NCBI GenBank assembly: GCA_014584575.1
Contig: JACTMP010000053.1
Location: 62,001-126,000 of the forward strand
Length of the DNA stretch: 64,000 bases
Direction of reading: 5' to 3'
DNA from: Chloroflexota bacterium
GTDB lineage: Bacteria > Chloroflexota > Anaerolineae > Promineifilales > Promineifilaceae
Positions 33,195-42,800 of this stretch are shown piece by piece. The translations under genes were made by a program, and so were the position numbers. The notes under the pieces are model-generated. The model was given only the letters and a program-made list of their open reading frames with translations, ran no database searches and was not told where the DNA came from. Every line of letters starts with the position of its first letter. Within the stretch, counting starts at the first letter, position 1.

Positions 33195-34154
33195 ATGAAA
33201 GGTAATCGAGTAAATCTGGTGTGGGGTGTTGTCCTCATCTTGTTTGGCGGCTTTTACCTGCTGCAAACGATGGGGTGGCTGCCCGAATTTGGGCCGCTGG
33301 TATGGAGCGGGATTTTTGCTGCCGCCAGTATCCTTTTCCTGGTGACATATCTGGCGAACGGCCGTGAAGCCTGGGGCTGGCTGTTTCCGACAAGCATTTT
33401 TGCCGGGCTGGCCATCGTCGTGTTCCTGGCGGACAGAGGCGCAGAGGGTGTCTGGATTGGCGGTCTGTTTATGGCCCTGGTCGGGTTGCCATTCTGGCTG
33501 GTTTTTGCTATTGACCGGAAAGCCAACTGGTGGGCGCTGATTCCGGGGTGGGTGTTTGCCGTGCTCACGGCCGTCATCCTGCTCAGTGACGTCATCTCCG
33601 GCGAGTTAATGGGGTCGCTGGTCATGTTTGGCATTGGCCTGCCCTTCCTGGCAGTGTATTTGCTCAATCGGGCCAACTGGTGGGCGCTCATCCCCGCCGC
33701 CATCCTGTGTGGCCTGGGGGTGCTGTTGCTGTTTGTCAATCAGGCGCCGGAGACCTGGATTGGCGCTTTCGTGCTGCTGATGATCAGCCTGCCCTTCCTG
33801 TTTGTCTTCGTCCGTGTGCCCAAGCAGTGGTGGGCCATTATCCCCGGCGGCATCATGCTGACGTTGGCGATTGTTACCTTGCTTGCCGGCGCGGTGGAGG
33901 CGGAATCGTGGGGCGGGCGTTTGCTGGCGCTGGTGACGTTTTGGGGCACGGCCGTGCCCTTCATCTACCTTTGGTTGCGGCGCGACGTATACCCTACCGA
34001 CTGGGCCAAATACCCGGCGGCGGCGCTGCTGCTATTGGGCGCCGTCTCCCCCTTTGTCCAGGAAGTACCGGGCGGCATGGTCGCCCTCATCTTGATCCTG
34101 ATTGGCGGCTGGCTGTTGTTTGATGCGGCCCGCCATCCCAAATTGAAGGGTTGA
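33195..34154 (+). CDS. Polytopic membrane protein (DUF5668-like N terminus)
   Basis: 319 residues with about ten hydrophobic helices. The N terminus NLVWGVVLILFGGFYLLQTM resembles the DUF5668/LiaF-type start (G-x-hydrophobic-GGFY). Internal repeats of WWALIP (at about 109, 158 and 215) each open a pair of helices, so three repeated two-helix units are visible. No enzymatic motif. It follows the two lipoprotein genes with a 41-nt gap and is closed by a perfect hairpin terminator at 34165-34203, which supports one transcription unit from 31792 to here. Confidence 0.78.
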   Translation: MKGNRVNLVWGVVLILFGGFYLLQTMGWLPEFGPLVWSGIFAAASILFLVTYLANGREAWGWLFPTSIFAGLAIVVFLADRGAEGVWIGGLFMALVGLPFWLVFAIDRKANWWALIPGWVFAVLTAVILLSDVISGELMGSLVMFGIGLPFLAVYLLNRANWWALIPAAILCGLGVLLLFVNQAPETWIGAFVLLMISLPFLFVFVRVPKQWWAIIPGGIMLTLAIVTLLAGAVEAESWGGRLLALVTFWGTAVPFIYLWLRRDVYPTDWAKYPAAALLLLGAVSPFVQEVPGGMVALILILIGGWLLFDAARHPKLKG

Positions 34155-34164
34155 TTCCCCATCA

Positions 34165-34203
34165 AAAGTGGCAGATCGGAAAGGGTTTCCGATCTGCCAC
34201 TTT
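34165..34203. terminator. Perfect bidirectional terminator hairpin
   Basis: AAAGTGGCAGATCGGAAA and its exact reverse complement TTTCCGATCTGCCACTTT enclose GGG: an 18-bp stem with 3-nt loop and an A-tract/T-tract at the two ends. It lies between the convergent genes 33195-34154 and 34203-35162 (the latter's stop codon touches its right edge), so it can end transcription from both directions. Confidence 0.88.
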
Positions 34204-35162
34204 CAACGTTTGATATGGCCGGGCAGCACGTAGGGGTAGGGTTTGCGGAAAAGACGATGCAGCCAGCGGTCAAACCGGCGAAAGGTGAGATACACCCGCC
34301 AGATCATGGCGTCTTCCCGGTAATAGGCGGCGACATCTTTTACCGTAATTGGCGCCACCTGGGGAAATTGTTCCTGCAAAATCTGGTTGGTTATAGTGAC
34401 AAACGCGGGCACCAGATCGGGCAATTGCTCTTTATACAGATTACCTAACAGGTCAATGCTTACTTTGCGCGCATCATAATAGCGCGTGACCACATCCTGC
34501 AAAAACAGCCAGCGCAGCAGCCAGCGTAAAAATGGCGGCGCACTGCGCAAAAACAGTTCCGCATCCAACTGCTCCACCCTATTTTTCTGCACCAACGGGG
34601 AACTGGTATCCAGAAATTCCAAAATAATGGGTTCCGGCAGCGTTGCGCCCGCAAAATCGCGCACCACCCAATTGGACATTTGCCCATCCAGCCCCAGGGC
34701 CAACACCCCGTCCTGGGCCTGGTTGAAGGCGAAGACGCGGCAAATTTCGTGCAGCACGGCCGTGAACAACCGCACCTGGTCTGCCGCCGTCAACAGATGC
34801 ATGGCCCGGCTGGCAATGGCCTGAGGATTGAGTTTGGGTTGGGCGAGGTAGATGATGGGACGGCCGTTGGTCCCCCGAATCTGAATCAACTCACCGGGCA
34901 CAGTTTGCAGCCCTACTTCCCCTGTCAGTATTGCCATCGCTTCCGCATACAACACTGTGTAAGCGGCGGCCTCTGACTCCGTCTCAAACATCGCCATTCG
35001 CTTAAAGGCCAGGTGCGGCGACAGGCTGTCAATGGCCAGCACGGTGCTGATTTCGCCGTAGCCCAATACCTTTGCCGGCAGGGGGCCAGTTTCCGGCTGA
35101 GACGGATTAAACAGATCCTCAAACCGCTGCAAAGCGGCCCGATCCACCGCTAAATCAACCAC
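34203..35162 (-). CDS. Kinase-like protein of the DUF6206 type
   Basis: 319 residues. The N terminus (PAKVLGYGEISTVLAIDSLS, then LAFKRMAMFETESEAAAYTVL) has the shape of a protein-kinase or aminoglycoside-phosphotransferase ATP-loop: glycine-rich strand, Lys in FKRM, acidic helix. Later LDGQMSNWVV and ILEFLDTSSPLV resemble the catalytic-loop and metal-binding Asp regions. I recall this family as DUF6206; that label and the kinase activity are inference. It overlaps the upstream aminotransferase gene by 8 nt (35155-35162), a strong sign of translational coupling. Confidence 0.6.
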   Translation of the reverse strand: MVDLAVDRAALQRFEDLFNPSQPETGPLPAKVLGYGEISTVLAIDSLSPHLAFKRMAMFETESEAAAYTVLYAEAMAILTGEVGLQTVPGELIQIRGTNGRPIIYLAQPKLNPQAIASRAMHLLTAADQVRLFTAVLHEICRVFAFNQAQDGVLALGLDGQMSNWVVRDFAGATLPEPIILEFLDTSSPLVQKNRVEQLDAELFLRSAPPFLRWLLRWLFLQDVVTRYYDARKVSIDLLGNLYKEQLPDLVPAFVTITNQILQEQFPQVAPITVKDVAAYYREDAMIWRVYLTFRRFDRWLHRLFRKPYPYVLPGHIKR

Positions 35163-36402
35163 TTATCTGCCTCACAATATGGTCTAGCTGCGCCAGCGAC
35201 CGATTGAGGCGCTCCAGAATTTCTTCAACCAGTGTCCTATCCACAATTAAGGGGGGCAGCAGTTGCGCCACCCGCCGGTCATTGTCCGCATACACAATCA
35301 GCAAATCATTGTCGTAAGCCACTTTGGTAAACAGCGGCCCGCAAAAATCATAGGCCATCTCGATGCCCATCATCAACCCTTTCTGGCGCAGCCCCACCAA
35401 CAGCGGATACTGCGCCTGGAAAGCGACAAACCGGTCCGTAAAAATGGCCGCCATCTCATTGACGTGCGCTAAAAAGGCGGGGTCTGATGACAACTCCAGC
35501 ACTTTGAGGGCTACGATGCAGCCAATTTCGGCCCCGCCAAACGTGGAGATGTGGATGAAGGGGTCACGCTGAAAAACGGTTTCCAACTCGGTGCGGAAAC
35601 AGGTGGCGGAGATGGGGTAAATGCCACCGGATAACCCTTTGCCAATGGTCAGGATGTCCGGCTCTACACCGAAATGTTCAAATGCCCACAATTTGCCGGT
35701 GCGCCCCAATCCGGCCTGAATTTCATCCAGAATCAGCAGCGCCCCGTGTCGGTCACAAAGCTGGCGCACCAGGGGCAAATAGTCGGGTGGGGGGATGGGC
35801 ATACCAGAAGTGGCGGGGATGGTTTCCAGAATGACGGCAGCGGTTTGGTCGGTCACGGCCGTTTGCATCGCTTCATGGTCGGCAAAGGGAATCTGCCGGA
35901 AACCGGCGGGCCGCCCGCCAAATGGCCGAAAATACTTCTCGTCCCCCGTTGCCAGGGCCAGCCCGGTATGGCCGTGGTAGCCGCCTTTGACCGAGATGAT
36001 TTCCTGGCGACCGGTGTAACCACGCGCCACTTTGATCGCCAGATCAACCGCCTCCCCGCCGCCCACGCCAAACACGGTGTAGGTCATCCGTTCTGGCGTT
36101 AGTTCGGCCAGTTTGGCGGCCAATGCTGCGCGTGGCTGGCTGATCAAGTGTTGGTTGCCAATGTCTAACGTTTCCAGCCCCGCTTGCAAGGCGGCAATGA
36201 TGACCGGATGGCGGTGGCCCAGGTTAAAGACGCCGCCATTGCAGTGGCAGTTAATCAACTGCTTTTCCCCGTCCCAATCCCAGATATACACACCCTGGCG
36301 CGCGCCCAGCACAAAATCAATGTCGGCTTGCCGGAAGAAGGCCACCTTGCCAGAGGAAACGTGGCGGGCGAATTGTTGGGTCACGGCCGTTTTCGTATTC
36401 AT
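35155..36402 (-). CDS. Class III PLP-dependent aminotransferase
   Basis: 415 residues, fold type I. The PLP-lysine is in LTIGKGLSGGIYP, preceded by the invariant ILDEIQAGLGRTGKLWA (Asp binding the pyridine nitrogen). N terminus has DIDFVLGARQGVYIWDWDG, typical of acetylornithine/ornithine/putrescine aminotransferase relatives. The specific amine donor cannot be read from the sequence. AGGAG precedes the ATG at 36402. It is the middle gene of a tight operon, with 8 nt to the PPOX-like gene upstream and an 8-nt overlap with the kinase-like gene downstream. Confidence 0.93.
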   Translation of the reverse strand: MNTKTAVTQQFARHVSSGKVAFFRQADIDFVLGARQGVYIWDWDGEKQLINCHCNGGVFNLGHRHPVIIAALQAGLETLDIGNQHLISQPRAALAAKLAELTPERMTYTVFGVGGGEAVDLAIKVARGYTGRQEIISVKGGYHGHTGLALATGDEKYFRPFGGRPAGFRQIPFADHEAMQTAVTDQTAAVILETIPATSGMPIPPPDYLPLVRQLCDRHGALLILDEIQAGLGRTGKLWAFEHFGVEPDILTIGKGLSGGIYPISATCFRTELETVFQRDPFIHISTFGGAEIGCIVALKVLELSSDPAFLAHVNEMAAIFTDRFVAFQAQYPLLVGLRQKGLMMGIEMAYDFCGPLFTKVAYDNDLLIVYADNDRRVAQLLPPLIVDRTLVEEILERLNRSLAQLDHIVRQISG

Positions 36403-36410
36403 AACCGCTC

Positions 36411-36794
36411 CTATTCGTTTATATCAATTGTTTCGCCATATCCCCAGCCCTGGGAGTGGTTAATTTGCAGGCGCGCCGGTTCAATTCTTACCAGCACACA
36501 TCCGGGTGCGTCGGCTGAGCGGGGTAAGGATAACTGCGGCGGCGCTTGAGACAAAGGTATGGTATAGCCACGGCCGTACATTTGCCATTGTTTGGTGCTG
36601 ACAACGGCCGTTGGTTCATATTCCAGGTTAAACAACTGGTCAGACGTGCCTGGCACCAGCAAATAAAGCCACATGCCCATGGCCTCACAGGGAAAAACAC
36701 GGGACTGAATCCCGGCCGGCCCAGAGGTAGACAGGTTGGCTGCCTGTACCGGCGCTAATACTTCTTCCACTCGTTGTTGTAGATGTGCTAACAT
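36411..36794 (-). CDS. Putative PPOX-type (pyridoxamine oxidase-like) FMN-binding protein
   Basis: 127 residues. NLSTSGPAGIQSRVFPCEAM, then MWLYLLVPGTSDQLFNLEYE and AVVSTKQWQMYGRG, match a split-barrel (PNPOx-like) pattern in which the first strand-turn contains TxGPxGP-like sequence and the second strand holds LVPxTSD-x-L-x-N. Such proteins bind FMN, F420 or heme. AAGAGGT lies before the ATG. As the first gene of the operon leading into a PLP enzyme and a kinase-like protein, a link to vitamin B6 or an amine pathway is conceivable, but not shown. Confidence 0.55.
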   Translation of the reverse strand: MLAHLQQRVEEVLAPVQAANLSTSGPAGIQSRVFPCEAMGMWLYLLVPGTSDQLFNLEYEPTAVVSTKQWQMYGRGYTIPLSQAPPQLSLPRSADAPGCVLVRIEPARLQINHSQGWGYGETIDINE

Positions 36795-36989
36795 GGCGTA
36801 CCTCTTTGTGTAAGCATAGCGAAATCATGGTCGTCCTGTCCTCTATCTTTGGTTACGGTTATGGTTATGGTTAAAGATGTGCCGCCCCAAAGCAACGAGC
36901 CACGCCGGGACATGCGCTTACTCACCCCCTCACCCCCTCACCCCACCCCTCATCACCCCTGTCGTACATTATCCCCACCGAAGTAAGGG

Positions 36990-37018
36990 TTGCCCTGTTG
37001 CCCATTTGTGTATATAGT
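36990..37018 (+). promoter_or_regulatory. Sigma-70-type promoter of the PP2C gene, probably leaderless
   Basis: -35 TTGCCC at 36990-36995, 17-bp spacer, -10 TATAGT at 37013-37018. The expected start point, about seven bases after the -10 box, falls at the ATG at 37026. No ribosome-binding site precedes that ATG. Together these argue for a leaderless transcript. Confidence 0.65.
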
Positions 37019-37025
37019 TTCTGGC

Positions 37026-37934
37026 ATGGCAGAACCTGGGCAAATAACAGCCCATTTAACGACAGACACCGGACTGGTCCGGGAACACAATGAAGATTAC
37101 ATTGCCTGTCGGGAGCCGGTTGATTCACAAGATTTAGCACAAAATGGGTGGATTTATCTGGTAGCCGATGGCGTCGGCGGCGCGGATGCGGGTGAGGTCG
37201 CCAGCCACTTCGCCAGCGAACGTATGATCGCACACTTTGTGGAGAACAGTGAAGAACCGGATTGGGGTCGCCGTTTGCTGGATGCCATGCAGGCCGCCAA
37301 CAGCGACCTGCGCCAGCTTGTAGCTGAACGCAACAATAACAGCCGCATGGCCACAACGATGGTCACGGCCGTATTACAAGAAAATCAGGTCTTTATCGGC
37401 AATGTCGGCGACAGCCGGGCATATCATTGGCGAAATGGACTAATACAACAAATTACAAGAGACCAGAGTCTGGTCGCCAAACTGCTGGAAGAAGGGGCCA
37501 TTACCGCGGCCGAAGCCGAGTCCCATCCCCGCAAAAACGTGATCCTGTACAGTCTGGGGTCAGAAAACAAACCTAAAATTGATTTGTTTACACTGACGCT
37601 GCTGCCCGGAGACATCGTTTTGCTCTGTTCTGATGGGCTGACACGACATGTGGCTGACAGGGAAATCAATGACATCCTCGGCCAAAAGCCCCCAGATGAA
37701 GCCACCGACCTGCTGACGCAATTGGCGCGGCAGCGCGGCGGCGAGGATAACATTTCGGTGGTGGTCATTCGGTATGGGGCGGCAGAGAGCAAGGGTGCGG
37801 CAGACACGGCCGTGACCCGCGCCCACTATGCCCCCACCCAACCTCACCGCTCCTTCCTCTGGCTGTACACCGGATTCCTGGCCGTTTTTATGATTCTGTT
37901 GATATTTATCGCCTGGCTCGTATTGCGCGTATAA
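37026..37934 (+). CDS. PP2C-family serine/threonine protein phosphatase with membrane anchor
   Basis: 302 residues from ATG 37026 (the frame extends back to 36990, inside the promoter). PPM/PP2C motifs with metal-binding Asp are complete: VREHNEDYI, YLVADGVGGADAGEVAS, FIGNVGDSRAYHWRNG, VLLCSDGLTRHV and GGEDNISVVVI. A transmembrane helix occupies about 275-298, close to the C terminus, so the phosphatase faces the cytoplasm. Family role: reversal of Hanks-type kinase phosphorylation, usually with a cognate kinase; no Ser/Thr kinase gene is in the window. Confidence 0.94.
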   Translation: MAEPGQITAHLTTDTGLVREHNEDYIACREPVDSQDLAQNGWIYLVADGVGGADAGEVASHFASERMIAHFVENSEEPDWGRRLLDAMQAANSDLRQLVAERNNNSRMATTMVTAVLQENQVFIGNVGDSRAYHWRNGLIQQITRDQSLVAKLLEEGAITAAEAESHPRKNVILYSLGSENKPKIDLFTLTLLPGDIVLLCSDGLTRHVADREINDILGQKPPDEATDLLTQLARQRGGEDNISVVVIRYGAAESKGAADTAVTRAHYAPTQPHRSFLWLYTGFLAVFMILLIFIAWLVLRV

Positions 37935-38043
37935 GGCGGACGCCGGCCCACCCACCACTATCCTGGTGGCAGCGGCCTCTGCCCAGACTTGCCGGTAAAG
38001 ACCACTTTTATTAAACAACATTTTTATAAGAGGCTGTATTTCC

Positions 38044-38100
38044 GTTATCGGTAATCTGTTATCGGTTTACGGATCACGGGTTACGTTTCACGGATCACGG
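38044..38100. repeat. Short tandem repeats upstream of rnj
   Basis: GTTATCGGT at 38044-38052 and 38058-38066, and ACGGATCACGG at 38069-38079 and 38090-38100, both as direct repeats. The last unit ends six bases before the ribosome-binding site of the ribonuclease J gene. Confidence 0.65.
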
Positions 38101-38114
38101 CCTCAGGAGAACCT

Positions 38115-39758
38115 ATGCACCCTAAAGTACGCATTATCCCTTTAGGCGGATGTGGCGAAATTGGCAAGAACATGACCGCTATCGAGTATGAAGATGAAAT
38201 CGTCGTCGTAGACGCCGGTATCATGTTTCCCGAAAACGACATGCTTGGCGTAGACGCCATCATCCCCGACTATTCCTATCTCAAAGAGCGGCTGGACAAC
38301 ATCCTGGCTGTTCTCATCACCCATGGGCACGAAGACCATATCGGCGCCGTCCCCCACGTGATGCAGGACATTAAAGCGCCGATCTACGCCACCCCACTCA
38401 CGGCCGGCCTCACCGAGGTCAAGCTGCGCCAGGGCGGACTGCAAAACCAGATCGAGATGCACACCATCGAAGCGGGCGACAAATTCCACCTGGGCCGTCA
38501 CTTCACCATTGAGCCATTTCATGTGGCCCACAGCATCCCGGACTGCGTGGGCTTTGGCATTACCACCCCCGCCGGGTTGATTGTGCATACCGGCGACTAC
38601 AAATTTGACCATACACCCTCCGACGGCTGGCCGCCGGACTTCGCCAAGCTGGCCGAATTCTCGGCGCGGGGGGTGTTGGCCCTGCTGGCCGACAGCACCA
38701 ATGCCGACCGCCCCGGCTGGACAAAATCAGAAAAAGAGATTGACAAAGCGTTCGACGACCTGTTCCGCAATGCTCAGGGGCGGATTATCGTGGCTACTTT
38801 TGCCTCGCTCATCTCCCGCATCCAGCAGGTGGCCAATATGTGTGTCAAACACGGCCGTTACCTGGCCGTCACCGGTCGCTCCATGCGTGAAAACGTCAAA
38901 ATCGCGCAGCGCCTCGGCTACCTGGACATTGACGAAGCCACGCTCATTGACATTGAAGACGCCACCTCCCTGCCGCCGCACCGCGTGGCCATCATGGCCA
39001 CCGGTTCCCAGGGCGAGCCATCGGCCGTCATGGGCAAACTGGCGCGCGGCCGTCATAACAGGCTGCAAATCCAGGAAGGGGACACGGTGGTCTTTTCCGC
39101 CCATCCCATCCCCGGCAACGAAGAGTTGGTCTATCGCACCATCAACCAACTGCTGCGGCGTGGCGCCAACGTGCTGTACGAAGGCATCGCCAACGTCCAC
39201 GTTTCCGGCCACGCCAGCCAGGAAGAAATGAAATTGATGATCAACCTGGTGCGCCCCAAATATCTGGTGCCTGTCCACGGCGAACTGCGGCACCTGAAAC
39301 AACACGCCCTCATGGCCCAAGAGTTAGGCATCCCCCGCGAAAACATTGCTGTCATCGAAAACGGTACGCCGCTAGAACTGAGCCAGGACAGCCTGACCAT
39401 TATGCCCCGGCTGAAGGGTGGCTACATTTTTGTGGACGGCGGCAGCGTGGGTGAAGTGGATTGGCCGGTGCTGCGCGACCGCGAACTGCTGTCACAGGGC
39501 GGCGTCTTCTTCGCCTTCCTCACCCTGAACGGGAACGGTGCTATGACCGGTGAGCCGGAAATCCTGTCACGTGGTTTCCTGGATATGCGCGATGGCGTGG
39601 AAATTGTGGACGGGGCAAAGGAAACGATAGACCGGGTGATCAAGCTGCACAAAGAAAATGGCGGCGGCAAACTCAGCACCAAAATTGAGGATGCCATTTC
39701 GCGTTATCTCTATTCGGAGACGGGGCGACGGCCGTTGGTGCAGGTCATCATCAAGTAA
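38115..39758 (+). CDS. rnj: Ribonuclease J
   Basis: 547 residues, full-length RNase J. The metallo-beta-lactamase motif HGHEDH is at 70-75 (H70, H72, D74, H75); the beta-CASP motifs follow, including LLADSTNA and the IVATFASLISRIQQ stretch, and a C-terminal region with VSGHASQEEMKLM and PVHGELRHL, which matches the RNase J hallmarks. It is both a 5'-3' exonuclease and endonuclease on RNA, essential for mRNA and rRNA maturation in organisms lacking RNase E. AGGAGA lies before ATG 38115. Upstream repeats may influence expression; the terminator at 39824-39859 follows. Confidence 0.97.
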   Translation: MHPKVRIIPLGGCGEIGKNMTAIEYEDEIVVVDAGIMFPENDMLGVDAIIPDYSYLKERLDNILAVLITHGHEDHIGAVPHVMQDIKAPIYATPLTAGLTEVKLRQGGLQNQIEMHTIEAGDKFHLGRHFTIEPFHVAHSIPDCVGFGITTPAGLIVHTGDYKFDHTPSDGWPPDFAKLAEFSARGVLALLADSTNADRPGWTKSEKEIDKAFDDLFRNAQGRIIVATFASLISRIQQVANMCVKHGRYLAVTGRSMRENVKIAQRLGYLDIDEATLIDIEDATSLPPHRVAIMATGSQGEPSAVMGKLARGRHNRLQIQEGDTVVFSAHPIPGNEELVYRTINQLLRRGANVLYEGIANVHVSGHASQEEMKLMINLVRPKYLVPVHGELRHLKQHALMAQELGIPRENIAVIENGTPLELSQDSLTIMPRLKGGYIFVDGGSVGEVDWPVLRDRELLSQGGVFFAFLTLNGNGAMTGEPEILSRGFLDMRDGVEIVDGAKETIDRVIKLHKENGGGKLSTKIEDAISRYLYSETGRRPLVQVIIK

Positions 39759-39766
39759 CTCAGTTT

Positions 39767-39819
39767 GTAGTGGGCGATTCATCGCCTCTTTATCTTTACG
39801 GCGATAAATCGCCTACTAC
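39767..39819. repeat. Dispersed GTAGTGGGCGATT inverted repeat
   Basis: GTAGTGGGCGATTCATCGCC at 39767-39786 and GGCGATAAATCGCCTACTAC at 39800-39819 are near-perfect reverse complements (two mismatches) with a 13-nt loop. It sits between the rnj stop and the terminator. Confidence 0.75.
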
Positions 39820-39823
39820 ATAC

Positions 39824-39859
39824 AAAAAGGGTGGTCACAGAGTTGTGACCACCCTTTTT
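39824..39859. terminator. Bidirectional factor-independent terminator
   Basis: A 16-bp stem AAAAAGGGTGGTCACA and TGTGACCACCCTTTTT around loop GAGT; the + strand ends in T6 and the minus strand in T5. It separates rnj from the convergent giant gene whose stop codon begins at 39865. Confidence 0.92.
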
Positions 39860-39864
39860 TACTG

Positions 39865-42800
39865 TTATGGCGTGGGTGTGGCCGTCGGCAGCGCCTCTTC
39901 AATGTCCGGCGGCGGCAATGTGGGCGTCGCTTGCGCCGGTGGCGTCGCTTGCGCCGGGGGCGGGGAAGACGGCGTGGGCGTGGGTGTGAATGGCGGCAGC
40001 GTTGGCGTAGCCGTAGCCGTCGGTGGCAACGTGGACGTCGGCGTACCGGTGGGCAGCACCGGCTCTGGCGTCTGGCGTGGGCCATACTGCGGTTGTGTGA
40101 GCAAACCTTCAATAATCGCACCCGACACATTGATGTTCACCGGGCCGAAGTTGTTATTGTGTTCGTTGGGGCACTCATTCACGTGCTGATCAGTATCCAC
40201 TTGCGCCCACAGTTGGTGCGCGCCGCCGCCAAAGGTGTATTGCCCTTCATAGGTGTGGCTGGTACCGGCGGTCATGTCCGCGCCCTGAATGCCCCAGACA
40301 ATGTCGCCCACCAGATATGGCTGCGGCGTCCGGTCTACATAGAAGTCCAGGAAGAAGTTGTTGCCAAAGGGCACATTCTGCGTGCCCTGGTTGCGAATGG
40401 TGACGTACACCGTCGCCGGTTGACCGGAGATGGGCGCCGCCGGTACCACCTGAATCTGGGTGACGATCAGGTCAATGTTGGTCGGCGGCGCGCAGGGCGT
40501 GGACGTAGGCGTGGGCGTCACCGGCGTACTGGTCGGTGTGACCGTCGGCGTGGGTGTAGGCGTCGGTGTCGTGGAGGGACGCAAGATAATGGGCAGGTAA
40601 ATGGTGGGCGGCGTTATATCCACCTGGACGGTGGTAATGTCCCTGGCAAAGTCTTGTACGCTGTTATCAGAGAGGGACACGGCCGTCACCGTCGTCACAT
40701 CCACCATACCATCCGTCGCCGTACCGGGCACCGTCACCCGCGCCACCACACTGACTGACTGACCGGGCGGCACCCGCACAAACCCACCGGAGGGTGGTAT
40801 GGTTATGACACTCCAACCCAGGCTGGACACGGCCGTGATCTCATAATCATCCGTAATCGTGCCCGTGTTCGTCAGCCAGTGCTGGTATTGCACCACATCA
40901 CCCGGCCCGGCTGTGGCCGCATTGTCCGGGTCTAACAAGACCCCCAACGTGCCCGACACCCCACTCACCTGCGTGGTATTAAAGGCGCTGTCGGTGGCTG
41001 CGGGGTCGTTGATGGACACGGCCGTGACCGTCATCACATCCGTCGTGGTCATCGCCCCTGCCGGGACAAACAGCGTCACGGTGATCTGCTGGGAAGCGCC
41101 GGTCGCTAACGTCACCGACTCCGGATCGGGCGTCAGCCAGCCATTGCTGCTCTCGGTGGTCAGGGTAAAGGTGTCCGTACCGCTGCCGGTATTTGTCACC
41201 CAATGCGTGTACATGACCGTGTCACCGGCATTAGCCGAGCCGGTATTGTCCGGGGCAATGATGACGCCGTAGGTGGGTTCGCCGCCGACCGTTGTTGTAT
41301 CCAGCGCCGTATCAAAGACGCTGGCGTCTGTCTGCGAGCGGGCCAACACGGTGGCCACATCACTGCTGCCCACAACGGCCGTCAGCGGAATGGTCACTGT
41401 CACCACCACGCTGCCCGCTTCGCCAACCGCCAGGGTGATAGACAATGGCGTCACCCCTACCGGCCAACCACCAACAGAAGTGATGCTGAGTAAAAATTCC
41501 TCGGCAATTTCGCCGGTATTTGTGACCGTGTGCAGGTAGGTCAACGTATCACCAGGATCGCCAGAACCGGTCCGGTCGGGGGCAATTTGCACGTCCAATG
41601 TGCCCGCTTCCCCGGTGACGTTGGTGGTGTCAATAACATAGGCTGTCGCGGTGGGGCTGACGAGCGAGGTAGCCGTCACCGTCATAATCTCGGTGCGGCC
41701 GGCCGCACCAACAGGCGCCAGCAGTGAGACGGCTACCTGTGTGCCCTCGCCAGGTGGCAAGGTAACGGCCGTAGGCGGCGTAATCGTTTGCCAGCCATTT
41801 TCGGTCACGGCCGTGATCATGAAGTTGTCCGTGCCATTGCCCGTATTCGTCAACCAGTGGGTGTAACCAATCCAATTGCCGGGATCAACCGTGCCGGTCA
41901 GGTTGGGGGTGAAGATGAGGCCATGATCCTGCCGGATGCGCGTCTCATCAATAGCCGTATCGAAGATATTGGGATTGCTGCGCGAACTAGCCGTCACCGT
42001 GGTGATATTGGGGGAATCGGGCACCGCATCCGGAGGTACTGTCACCTCCACTTCCACCCCGGCCGATTCTCCGGGCGCCAGCGTCACCTCGGTGGGGATC
42101 ACCACCGTTGTCCAGGTGAGCGTGTTCACATAGGTCAGGTCAAACGTCTCCGTGCCATTACCAATGTTTGTAACGGTATGGGTAAAGGTAACGACTGTGG
42201 GTGGATCCACGATAATGCTATTGTCCGGTTCAATGAGGACGCCGGCCAGAACGAGGACGGTGGTGGTGTTCACGGCCGTCGCCTGCACCGATGGGTCTAC
42301 ACTGGCGGTGGCCGTCACATACGCGGTATGCACCAGGCCACCGCTGCCGGGCGGCGCTGTCACCGTTACCGTTACCGGCGCTGTTTGCACCGGCGCCAGG
42401 TTCACAGTGGCCGGTTCCACCGTCACCACCCAACTGTCAGGTATGCCGCTGATGTCCAGATCGGCCGTAGTGGTAATGTTGCCGGTATTCTGTAGGGTGT
42501 GCAGGTAAACGGCCGTGCTGTCATCCGGTATCGTTTGGGTGTGTGTGGGTGGCAGCAAAGAGAGTCCCGCCGCTTCCAATACTGTCGTCGTGTCGGTCAA
42601 CGCATCGGCAGCAAAGATGCCGACCGTGTTCAACGATACAGCTTCCACCCATAAGGTGTGTACCACATTCGGCGGCGTGCCCGGAGGCGGCGTCACGCTT
42701 ACAGTGAAGGTCATCGTCTCGTTTTCAGTTAGAAACTCCGTCTGTGTGGGCACAATGCTGATCGCCCAGCCATCTGGGTTTTCCATCATCGGGTACAGCT

